A stretch of DNA of 18,167 nucleotides, taken from NCBI GenBank assembly GCA_947367415.1, contig CANBEE010000016.1, forward strand, positions 1 through 18,167, in the 5' to 3' direction. A model generated the notes under the pieces. The model was given only the letters and a program-made list of their open reading frames with translations. It did no database searches and had not been told where the DNA came from. Below, one piece after another: positions 1-6,391 of this stretch (within the stretch, counting starts at the first letter, position 1; each line of letters begins with the position of its first letter). Origin of the DNA: an uncultured Bacteroidales bacterium (lineage in GTDB: Bacteria > Bacteroidota > Bacteroidia > Bacteroidales > Bacteroidaceae). Both the position numbers and the translations under genes were made by a program.

Positions 1-246
1 ATCCTCTCCATATTTATAAAGGAGTACGGACTCATCGTCCTTGCCGCCTCAGCCATCGCCTTCCCCATAGGCTATATGATAATGAAGGAGTGGGTGGCGC
101 AATACGTGAAGCAAGCGCCCATCGCCTGGTGGATATACGCCGTCATCCTCCTCGCCATCGTGCTGCTCATCGCCCTCTCGGTAGGCTCGCGCGTATGGCG
201 CACCGCACGAGAGAATCCGGCGGAAGTGATTAAGAGGGGGAACTAA
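1..246 (+). CDS. ABC transporter permease, FtsX/MacB type (C-terminal fragment)
   Basis: This is the last 81 residues of a gene that begins before the window, read in frame 1 to the TAA at 244-246. Two hydrophobic stretches are visible, roughly residues 9-28 and 43-62, separated by a short loop. They are followed by a basic tail with the motif ENPAEVIKRG. A final pair of membrane helices ending in a NPxExI/L-type tail is the usual end of FtsX-like permeases, the membrane subunits of MacB/LolCDE-type ABC exporters. These work in the inner membrane with a separate ATPase and often export peptides or lipoproteins. The substrate cannot be told from this fragment. No downstream partner gene follows, so this is probably the last gene of its transcript. 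The family call is fairly safe and any finer call is not. Confidence 0.75.
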   Translation: MLSIFIKEYGLIVLAASAIAFPIGYMIMKEWVAQYVKQAPIAWWIYAVILLAIVLLIALSVGSRVWRTARENPAEVIKRGN

Positions 247-260
247 AGAGCCTCCCCCTG

Positions 261-277
261 CCCCTCCCACGGAGGGG
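261..277. repeat. GC-rich 7-bp hairpin downstream of the permease
   Basis: CCCCTCC at 261-267 and GGAGGGG at 271-277 are perfect inverted arms around a 3-base loop, 14 bases after the permease stop. No T run follows, so it is a poor intrinsic terminator by the usual rule. It may be an mRNA 3'-end stabiliser or a copy of a dispersed intergenic repeat; the surrounding C-rich tract resembles such repeats. The rest of 278-409 shows no gene and no clear promoter box. Confidence 0.45.
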
Positions 278-409
278 TGATTCGTCATCGCGGAATAAAA
301 CAAGTTATGCAAACAAACACGAGCAAGCTGTATGCTAAATAATTAGAACGACCAGTCTGCTTCACATGAACAAACAGAGCTGTAAGAGGTTATAATACCA
401 GAATCAGAA

Positions 410-1051
410 ATGTCTGTTTTTATGAACCTGATAATATTCCTTTTTATGGCAACAACGAAGATTGCAGCATACACGCTGCCTGTACTCCCCTATCCGATTA
501 ACGCATTAGAGCCTGTAATCAGTGAAGCAACGCTCAAGAACCATCATGGCAAACATTTTGCCGCGTATGTAAACAACCTGAACAAACTGATACCAGGAAG
601 TGAGTATGAAGGACTGTTGGTGGAAGAAATTGTGCAGCAAGCGCCTGACGGCCCCATCTACAATAATGCCGCACAGGTGATGAATCATCGACTTTACTTC
701 GAGCAGTTTGTTCCGGCCTCACAATATAAAGCTCCAGGAAGCCGATTTACCAATGCCATCAACTTCCATTTCGGAGGGATGGATGCATTCAAAAGACAGA
801 TGACCGATGCTGCCATGAATGTTTTTGGAAGCGGTTGGGTATGGTTGACCATAGATACAGAAGGCAGGTTGTCGATAGTGACAGAAGCAGGCGGAGGCAA
901 CCCTTGGCGACGTGGACTAACACCTATACTCGGGATTGACTGTTGGGAGCACAGCTGGTATCTTGACCATGCATTCGACAAGAAAGCCCACTACGACAGC
1001 TTATGGGACATCATCAACTGGGATGTGATAGAAAATCGATTGCCATTATAA
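410..1051 (+). CDS. sodB: Fe/Mn superoxide dismutase with N-terminal signal-like extension
   Basis: The protein has 213 residues and converts superoxide to hydrogen peroxide and oxygen. All four metal ligands of the family are present: H45 (in NHHGKH), H93 (in QVMNH), D177 and H181 (in DCWEH). The gating tyrosine Y53 and the FGSGWVWL block at 139-146 are also there. Q89, before the second ligand, is the position used by Fe-type enzymes, whereas Mn-type enzymes have Gly there; the protein may still be cambialistic. The family normally starts near the segment LPVLPYP, but here about 20 hydrophobic residues precede it (LIIFLFMATTKIAA, ending in an Ala-rich possible cleavage site). This suggests export to the periplasm, although the extreme N-terminus lacks a positive charge. 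A second Met at 422 would give a nearly identical product. The usual NRR stretch after the last ligand is replaced by AFDKKAH, so this is a divergent member. The codon mix is more AT-rich and less biased than that of the phosphorylase gene. Confidence 0.9.
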   Translation: MSVFMNLIIFLFMATTKIAAYTLPVLPYPINALEPVISEATLKNHHGKHFAAYVNNLNKLIPGSEYEGLLVEEIVQQAPDGPIYNNAAQVMNHRLYFEQFVPASQYKAPGSRFTNAINFHFGGMDAFKRQMTDAAMNVFGSGWVWLTIDTEGRLSIVTEAGGGNPWRRGLTPILGIDCWEHSWYLDHAFDKKAHYDSLWDIINWDVIENRLPL

Positions 1052-1090
1052 AAAAAAGAAATGCGGAGACTGCTCCGCATTTCTTATACT
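1051..1090. terminator. Bidirectional intrinsic terminator between sod and sulfatase genes
   Basis: GAAATGCGGAG (1058-1068) and CTCCGCATTTC (1073-1083) form a perfect 11-bp stem with a 4-base ACTG loop. On the plus strand TTATA follows. On the minus strand the stem is followed by seven T residues (the A run at 1051-1057), which is the stronger orientation. It therefore can stop the superoxide dismutase transcript and also that of the convergent sulfatase gene. Confidence 0.85.
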
Positions 1091-1123
1091 TATAAACGGC
1101 CCGATATAGGAATTCTTTATTAA

Positions 1124-1150
1124 TAGTCCGCTAGTTAGGGCTAGCGCTAT
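1124..1150. repeat. Small hairpin just downstream of the sulfatase stop
   Basis: CGCTAG at 1129-1134 and CTAGCG at 1141-1146 form a perfect 6-bp stem with loop TTAGGG. It can be extended by ATAG/CTAT (1124-1127 with 1147-1150) across a 2-base bulge. It lies 10 bases after the sulfatase stop codon on the minus strand and could be a first weak terminator or a 3'-end stabiliser ahead of the stronger one at 1051-1090. Confidence 0.4.
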
Positions 1151-1159
1151 AAACAAAGC

Positions 1160-2692
1160 CTATAGCTCAGCTTCGAGCAGGTTTACCATACGCTCCACGA
1201 CCTCTGGATGCTCCGCGGCCACGTTGTGTTGTTCGCCCAAATCAGTAGCTATGTGATAGAGTTGTGATTGTCGCGCATTACCCAGTTCCGTTTTGGTAAG
1301 GCTATTGTAGGCATACCCGTTTGATGGTGCTATATATTTCCATTCTCCATCATAGATAGATATGGAGCCCGCCTTCTCCACGATGTAGTCGCGTCCTTCC
1401 TCATCATTGCCCATTAGTGAAGGCAAGGCATCGCGACTATCGGGCGCAGCACCCTCATCGGCAGTAACACCCAACAGGGATGCCATCGAGGCAAAGAGGT
1501 CGATATGCGACACTAAGGCATGGCTCACACCAGGCTTAATGCGCCGTGGCCACGATACTATAAGAGGCACCCTCGTACCTGCCTCAAAGTTGCTATACTT
1601 GCCACCACGCAGGTCACCCCATGGGCGATGGTTACCCAACAGTTCCACTGCCTGGTCGGCATATCCGTCATCCACCACAGGACCATTGTCACTCGTGAGA
1701 ATGATGAGTGTATTCTCAGCTATGCCCTGACGCTCCAGAGCATCAAGCACAGCACCTACCGTATAGTCAAACTGCAGAATAGCATCACCTCGAGGTCCCA
1801 TACCACTCTTGCCCACAAAACGTGGATGCGGATAGCGTGGCACATGGATATCGTTCGTTCCCAAATAGAGGAAGAATGGTTCATCGGCATGTTCCTCGAT
1901 AAAACGCACGGCATGATGAGTGATGCTATCGGCAATGTTCTCATCCTCCCATAGCGCTCCGCGGCCACCCTTCATATATCCAATGCGAGATATACCGTTC
2001 ACGATCGCTTGGTCGTGTCCATGATTAGGACTTGGATGAAGTTTCGTGAGCAGTTCGGGATTGGTACGTCCCAAAGGCTCGCCTGCAAAAGGGGTACGGT
2101 AGCTAACAAAGATTGAGTCCGAAGGATCGAGACCCACTACCCTACCGTTCTCCACCCACACACAGGGCACGCGATCGCCCGTAGCTGCCATGATGTACGA
2201 ATAGTCAAAGCCGATATCCGTGGGTCCTGGCGTTATATGTCCGTTCCAATCCTGCATACCCGTCTTGTCGGCCAACCCCAAATGCCACTTGCCCACGGCA
2301 CCGGTAACATATCCCTGCTGTCGAAAAAGGTCGGCCACAGTCTGTTGCTCAGGCCGTATAATCATGCCTGCATTGCCTGCTGCAACACCCGTATCATTGC
2401 GCCGCCAGCTATAGTGTCCAGTGAGCAATGAGTAACGCGATGGCGTACTCGTAGCAGCTACAGCATGAGCATCAGTGAAGCGAAGCCCCGCTTCAGCCAA
2501 TCGTTCCACCTGCGGTGTGTGTATCGTAGGCTCACCATAGGGACTGAGATCGCCATAGCCCACATCATCAGCAAGCAGCAGTATCACATTGGGACGCTTA
2601 GTATCTGTACGCACCCGCTTAGCCTTGTTCCCTGAGCAACCTGTGAGCATCGTAGTGCCGACACTCAAACATATCAGTAGACTTTTCTTCAT
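1160..2692 (-). CDS. Sulfatase lipoprotein (S1 family, serine-type)
   Basis: The protein has 510 residues. It starts with a lipoprotein signal (basic start, hydrophobic run, lipobox LTGC with C19), so it should be anchored to a membrane and face the periplasm or cell surface. Sulfatases hydrolyse sulfate esters using a formylglycine made from Cys or Ser. Here the motif is STPSR at 82-86, so S82 is the residue to be modified, which needs an anaerobic radical SAM maturase (anSME) encoded elsewhere. Metal ligands are visible: D42 and D43 (ADDVGYGD) and D335-N336 (TSDNGP). Catalytic-site residues include R86, K135 and H137 (GKWHLG), H283 and K365. Length fits arylsulfatase-like enzymes. The substrate is unknown; no SusC/SusD genes lie nearby, so there is no sign of a polysaccharide utilisation locus. 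It is divergent from oxyR, which may mean shared control but could be chance. The start is the ATG that gives the intact lipoprotein signal. Confidence 0.92.
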   Translation of the reverse strand: MKKSLLICLSVGTTMLTGCSGNKAKRVRTDTKRPNVILLLADDVGYGDLSPYGEPTIHTPQVERLAEAGLRFTDAHAVAATSTPSRYSLLTGHYSWRRNDTGVAAGNAGMIIRPEQQTVADLFRQQGYVTGAVGKWHLGLADKTGMQDWNGHITPGPTDIGFDYSYIMAATGDRVPCVWVENGRVVGLDPSDSIFVSYRTPFAGEPLGRTNPELLTKLHPSPNHGHDQAIVNGISRIGYMKGGRGALWEDENIADSITHHAVRFIEEHADEPFFLYLGTNDIHVPRYPHPRFVGKSGMGPRGDAILQFDYTVGAVLDALERQGIAENTLIILTSDNGPVVDDGYADQAVELLGNHRPWGDLRGGKYSNFEAGTRVPLIVSWPRRIKPGVSHALVSHIDLFASMASLLGVTADEGAAPDSRDALPSLMGNDEEGRDYIVEKAGSISIYDGEWKYIAPSNGYAYNSLTKTELGNARQSQLYHIATDLGEQHNVAAEHPEVVERMVNLLEAEL

Positions 2693-2839
2693 GGCATCAT
2701 CATTTATTTATTTTCTTACGTTATATAATTAGTATCATAGACTATGCAATCAAGCAATCAACTCAAAGGATGAATTTGTAGGAGTATGTAGAAGCATGAA
2801 TAAAAGGTACAATGCGGCTATTACTTCAATTATCCAACA

Positions 2840-2847
2840 CAAACTTA
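2840..2847 (-). promoter_or_regulatory. Possible leftward -7 box (TAAGTTTG)
   Basis: Read on the minus strand this is TAAGTTTG, an exact match to the Bacteroidetes -7 consensus TAnnTTTG. It would direct transcription toward the sulfatase gene with a leader of about 140 bases. No good -33 TTTG box is seen at the usual distance, so it may simply be the mirror image created by the inverted repeat. Confidence 0.35.
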
Positions 2848-2900
2848 CATAAAAAAAATGTTTTTCATGCTCGTTTGATAGAAAAAACGTTTTTTTTATG

Positions 2901-2908
2901 TAAGTTTG
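2901..2908 (+). promoter_or_regulatory. Probable oxyR promoter, -7 box TAAGTTTG
   Basis: TAAGTTTG matches TAnnTTTG exactly and lies 26 bases before the chosen oxyR start, giving a short leader of about 20 bases. A TTTG at 2874-2877 could be the -33 box, though its spacing of 23 bases is slightly longer than the usual 19-21. The box forms the outer end of the right arm of the inverted repeat, so a protein bound to the repeat would directly affect it; autoregulation by OxyR is an inference. Confidence 0.6.
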
Positions 2909-2934
2909 CAAAAAAGAAAGTAGACACAAGCATC

Positions 2935-3861
2935 ATGAACATCCAGCAACTAGAGTACATTGTGGCGCTCGACAAGCATCGTCACTTCCAAAGGGCAGCC
3001 GAGGCGTGCGGAGTGAGCCAACCGACACTGAGCGCACTGATACAGAAACTCGAAGAGGAGCTCGACCTCACCCTTTTTGACCGTAAGAGTCATCCTATAA
3101 GCACAACAGAGAGTGGACGTGCCGTAGTGGATCAAGCACGTGTGGTGCTTTACCACATAGCACAGCTGAAAGAGATGACACGCTCGGAAAAAGAACTCAA
3201 CAGCGGCACTATACGCATCGGAGTTATACCCACCGTAGCACCTTACATCCTACCCCGACTGTTCAAACAGATGCAACAGATGTTTCCACAGATTGAGCTA
3301 CGCGCTTTCGAGCTGCGCACAGCAGTCATCATAGAACAGTTGCGCAAGGCTGAGCTTGATATGGCAATCCTTGCCACTCCATTGGAACAACCCGATTTCC
3401 TGGAGATACCACTTTACTACGAAAAGTTCGCCGCTTATGTATCTCCTTGCGAAGAGATATACAGCAAGGAGGAGATTGTTGCCAACGAGATGCCCACCGA
3501 GCACCTTTGGGTACTGAAGGAGGGGCACTGCATGCGAAACCAGGTGTTCAATTTCTGTCAGACAAAATCGGCCTATTCCACCACTTACGAGGCTGGAAGC
3601 ATAGACACGCTCATCAAGATTGTGGATGAGAACGGAGGTTACACGGTCATCCCTGAGCTGCACTTTCCCCTACTGCACGACACACAGCAACAACATGTGC
3701 GCCATCTCTCGGCCCCCACTCCCGTGCGTGAGATTTCGCTTGTCATCCGTCAGGATTATGTACGCGAGCGCCTCATCAACTCGGTAGCCGATGCAGTAAA
3801 GGCCTTCATACCAGAGGAGATGCTAGACACACGTTTGAAGAAGTTTGCCATCAAGTTGTAG
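2935..3861 (+). CDS. oxyR: OxyR, peroxide-sensing LysR-family regulator
   Basis: The 308-residue protein starts at the ATG giving MNIQQLEYIVALDKHRHFQR, the standard opening of a LysR DNA-binding domain (helix-turn-helix about residues 18-37, AAEACGVSQPTLSALIQKLE). A longer ORF back to 2812 is rejected because it would translate the promoter. The ligand domain contains the OxyR signature GHCMRNQVFNFC with C199 and C208, the same positions and 8-residue spacing as the redox cysteines of E. coli OxyR, which form a disulfide with peroxide and switch on catalase, peroxiredoxin and related genes. This makes the call specific rather than just LysR-type. No peroxide-defence gene is adjacent; the superoxide dismutase lies about 2 kb upstream in its own unit. 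The gene ends 9 bases from the convergent EEP hydrolase gene. Confidence 0.95.
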   Translation: MNIQQLEYIVALDKHRHFQRAAEACGVSQPTLSALIQKLEEELDLTLFDRKSHPISTTESGRAVVDQARVVLYHIAQLKEMTRSEKELNSGTIRIGVIPTVAPYILPRLFKQMQQMFPQIELRAFELRTAVIIEQLRKAELDMAILATPLEQPDFLEIPLYYEKFAAYVSPCEEIYSKEEIVANEMPTEHLWVLKEGHCMRNQVFNFCQTKSAYSTTYEAGSIDTLIKIVDENGGYTVIPELHFPLLHDTQQQHVRHLSAPTPVREISLVIRQDYVRERLINSVADAVKAFIPEEMLDTRLKKFAIKL

Positions 3862-3870
3862 GCAGAGCGA

Positions 3871-4863
3871 CTATTGGAATTGTAGCCAAAGGTCAAAACA
3901 TACGGGGAGGTGGTCACTGACGCCTCCCCGATATTGTATACCGTTGTAGGTGCGCAGAGGACGGCGACCACCATAGAGAGGTTCCTCCTCAGTGAGCGAC
4001 AGATCGGAAGGAAGCCATGCCCCACGAGGCACAAGGTATAAGTGGCGTGTAGTGTCAAGCAATGCTGGAGCGAGATACACATGGTCGATTTGTTGCCAAT
4101 GCCCCTTGTAGCGGTAGCTTCCTCCAAGTGTATCAGTGATGCATACGAGGCGGCCATTAGCAATGAGCGGGTGCAGGGCTTTGCTATGTGAAGTATCATT
4201 GAAGTCGCCCATAACCACAATACGCGGCACGCTGCGTGTTGAAGCAAGGGAGTCGACCGCCTGGCACATATACGCCACCACATCGTGGCGCAAGCGCGCA
4301 GCCTTGCGACCATTAAGACGGCTCGGGAGATGACAGACTATAACATCAAGGGTATCGCCCGTAACGAGTGTACCACTCACACAAAGCATATCACGTACAT
4401 GACTTTCCGCAGGAAGGTAGTGAGCAGGCAGACGCAACGAGCGAGTGGCAAAAGGACGAAAGGAGGTAGGTTTATAAAGCAATGCCACATCAATGCCTCG
4501 AGGGTCGAGCGATGAAGTCATTAGGTATTTGTAACGTGCAGTACGCAGTGGCGAGCGGTGAGTGAGGTCGTAGAGCACGCTATCGTTCTCCACCTCGCAC
4601 AAGGCAACAAACTCTGGAGCGCGGTCGCCACCAATAGTGGCCAACGTTCGGCTCACAGCATGCAGCTTGTTCCAATAACGAGAGGGAGTCCAGCGACGCA
4701 ACGAATTGGGAAGGAAGGCCTCATCATGGGTCAGACTATCGTCTTTGCAGTCGAAAAGGTTCTCTACATTATAGGTTACGAAGCGAAGTCGCTCTTGTGC
4801 AACGAGCGTCATCGGACACAACAACACGAGCAAGACAAAGAACAGACTATTCTTTCTTCCCAT
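3871..4863 (-). CDS. Secreted endonuclease/exonuclease/phosphatase (EEP) family protein
   Basis: The 330-residue product starts with a good Sec signal peptide (MGRKN, a hydrophobic run, then LVAQ with likely cleavage near residue 22). It then shows the EEP fold motifs in order: N32 (TYNVENLF), E90 (CEVEN), R122-D125 (DPRGIDVALLY), H178 (VCHLPS), D220-N222 (MGDFND), D260-H261 and the terminal D317-H318 (SDHLPV). This metal-dependent family includes DNases, phosphodiesterases and lipid or inositol phosphatases, so the substrate cannot be assigned. An in-frame ATG at 4890 would add nine residues in front of the signal, but the start at 4863 places the basic residues right after Met. That start overlaps the 3' end of the beta-helix lipoprotein gene by 17 bases in another frame, which suggests translational coupling and a shared role in the envelope. 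It is the last gene of the minus-strand cluster. Confidence 0.85.
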   Translation of the reverse strand: MGRKNSLFFVLLVLLCPMTLVAQERLRFVTYNVENLFDCKDDSLTHDEAFLPNSLRRWTPSRYWNKLHAVSRTLATIGGDRAPEFVALCEVENDSVLYDLTHRSPLRTARYKYLMTSSLDPRGIDVALLYKPTSFRPFATRSLRLPAHYLPAESHVRDMLCVSGTLVTGDTLDVIVCHLPSRLNGRKAARLRHDVVAYMCQAVDSLASTRSVPRIVVMGDFNDTSHSKALHPLIANGRLVCITDTLGGSYRYKGHWQQIDHVYLAPALLDTTRHLYLVPRGAWLPSDLSLTEEEPLYGGRRPLRTYNGIQYRGGVSDHLPVCFDLWLQFQ

Positions 4864-6340
4864 ACTCCACATACTGATAGCAACCTGCATCTATAGGACC
4901 GTCTTTATGGCGCGGATGCCCATCCTTGTCATACCTGAGTCTTTCTGTCGGAGCATAGAGTCCTATGCCTCTCGCACATGACAGCGAGTCGAGATGGAAG
5001 TCATAGACAAAATTGTCATGGTCGATGGTACGGAAGTTGCTTCGAGCATAGGCCGCACTGTCCTTATGCTCCCATACGATGTTGGCAAAGTGCAGCGAAT
5101 CGGGCTCACGAGCTTCACCCTTAGAGTTGATGAGTGAATGCGTGAAGACAAACTGAGCATACTCAGAGTAGTCGACAGAGTCGGTCTTCTCCAACACCTG
5201 ACCCATCAGTTCATCATCCTTAGAACCAGTAACAATGCAGTTGGCAAAAGTAGTAAATACCAACGGATAGATTATTCCATCCTCTTTATCGTAGTTTGAG
5301 ATGTTAAGCGCCACACCCCGTTCGCTACTCCAAGGGAAAAAGTTGGCCATCGTGCAATACCAGAACTGCAATAGCCCACCCAGAATATTTACACAATGTC
5401 CGCCAGCATTCGTGAAAAGACTATTAAAGATTTCTGCATTACAGAGCGTGAGCTGTAAGGCATCTTCGTCGACATTGTGTATCTGGCTATTACACATTCT
5501 CAACTTAAGGCGAGTTATATCGTTGCTCTTAGCACGCAGACCATAGGTACCGCTATGGATATCACAATGCTCGAAGATATTGTCAAAGCTTATCGGATGC
5601 AACGTGATGCCACCCCACTGTGCAGAAAGGCGGTCGTAGGGGAGATAGCTGAACATGCGATCGGTGCGTGCTCCACGAAACACAATGGGATCTTCCACCG
5701 TGCCTATAGCCTCGATGCGCCCATACACCTGCACCTCCACCTTATCGCGCATGAAAAGGCGTGTGCCAGGTTCAAGATAGAGCGTGGCCCCCTCTTCGAT
5801 GCGTAGACTGTCGTAAACAAGATAAGGCCGGCGTGCTGTAAGCCGCTTGTCGGTATCAAAAACAGGACCGCGAAGCACGATAGCATCTTGTCCGTAGGCA
5901 CAGAGTTGTACCTGTTGGCAGACACCACTCTCAAGGAAAAACAGCAGAGAGTCGCGCACCTCGAAAGGCTCATCGTGACCACGAGGGTCTACAGTGACCT
6001 CCACGAAGACAAACAGACTGTCGCCACCACGCACAGTAAAGTCACTGAAACTGGTACCGGCCAACCCATCGAGATTAAGGCGGAAGGGCGAACGGTCGCC
6101 ACCAGCCAAAGCAGCATACGCAATACGCAAATCGGCTTTGTTGCGATTGTATATCAGGAATGAATAGGTGGAGGAACTAACCGAGGTAAAGAGGGTATCG
6201 AAAGAGATAGTGTCGGAAGAAAATGCCAGCCGATGTGATGGGTCAGTAGAGTAGCCTTGTTCATCGCGGCAACTCACCACACACAGCAGCACTGTAGCTG
6301 CAAGCAACATACCTATCAGTCTTGTCAGAAGCCTCATCAT
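4847..6340 (-). CDS. Right-handed beta-helix lipoprotein, Bacteroidetes conserved
   Basis: The protein has 497 residues. The N-terminus is a lipoprotein signal (two arginines, a hydrophobic run, lipobox VVSC with C24). Residues about 38-155 look like an immunoglobulin-like domain of the kind that precedes such helices: SFDTLFT, then LIYNRNKADLRI, then FVFVEVTVDP. Residues about 170-400 contain repeated short beta-strand units (LYLEPGTRL, IEAIGT, IVFRG, CDIHSGTYGL, CNSQIHN, ALQLTLCNAEIFNSLFTNAG), which is the pattern of a parallel beta-helix. Such folds occur in carbohydrate-active enzymes but also in non-catalytic proteins, and no catalytic residues can be named here. The C-terminal part returns to a motif of the type GPIDAGCYQ, common at the ends of these proteins. 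It overlaps the EEP gene downstream and lies 51 bases after the radical SAM gene. The function is unknown; an envelope-anchored binding or processing role is an inference. Confidence 0.85.
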   Translation of the reverse strand: MMRLLTRLIGMLLAATVLLCVVSCRDEQGYSTDPSHRLAFSSDTISFDTLFTSVSSSTYSFLIYNRNKADLRIAYAALAGGDRSPFRLNLDGLAGTSFSDFTVRGGDSLFVFVEVTVDPRGHDEPFEVRDSLLFFLESGVCQQVQLCAYGQDAIVLRGPVFDTDKRLTARRPYLVYDSLRIEEGATLYLEPGTRLFMRDKVEVQVYGRIEAIGTVEDPIVFRGARTDRMFSYLPYDRLSAQWGGITLHPISFDNIFEHCDIHSGTYGLRAKSNDITRLKLRMCNSQIHNVDEDALQLTLCNAEIFNSLFTNAGGHCVNILGGLLQFWYCTMANFFPWSSERGVALNISNYDKEDGIIYPLVFTTFANCIVTGSKDDELMGQVLEKTDSVDYSEYAQFVFTHSLINSKGEAREPDSLHFANIVWEHKDSAAYARSNFRTIDHDNFVYDFHLDSLSCARGIGLYAPTERLRYDKDGHPRHKDGPIDAGCYQYVEYGKKE

Positions 6341-6391
6341 TGTAATCCTTAAATATTGAATATATAACGCACGACAGGGCGATATATTGTA

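Larger units (their letters stand above)
2840..2908. repeat. Long inverted repeat in the oxyR control region
   Basis: The 19-base arm at 2840-2858 (CAAACTTACAT then eight A) is the perfect reverse complement of 2890-2908 (eight T then ATGTAAGTTTG). After one mismatched position the pairing continues for six more base pairs (2860-2865 with 2883-2888). The centre lies near 2874. Each arm carries a TAAGTTTG box, one facing each way, so the region is a symmetric pair of promoter-like elements between oxyR and the sulfatase gene. Confidence 0.85.
2693..2934. other. Divergent intergenic region between sulfatase and oxyR
   Basis: This 242-base AT-rich stretch separates two divergent genes. Its right half holds the long inverted repeat and the promoter boxes listed separately. 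The left part (2693-2839) shows no convincing ORF; it contains AT-rich sequence and short AATCAA repeats. An ORF in frame with oxyR runs back to 2812, but it covers the inverted repeat and promoter and is not expected to be translated. Confidence 0.6.

Noticed and set aside
2840..2908. Invertible promoter flanked by inverted repeats
   Set aside because: The spacer is only about 31 bases, too short for known Bacteroides invertible promoters, and no recombinase gene is nearby.
2812..2934. 41-residue N-terminal extension of OxyR
   Set aside because: It covers the inverted repeat and the -7 box, and OxyR proteins start at MNIQQLEY-like sequence; the ATG at 2935 also puts the redox cysteines at the classic positions 199 and 208.
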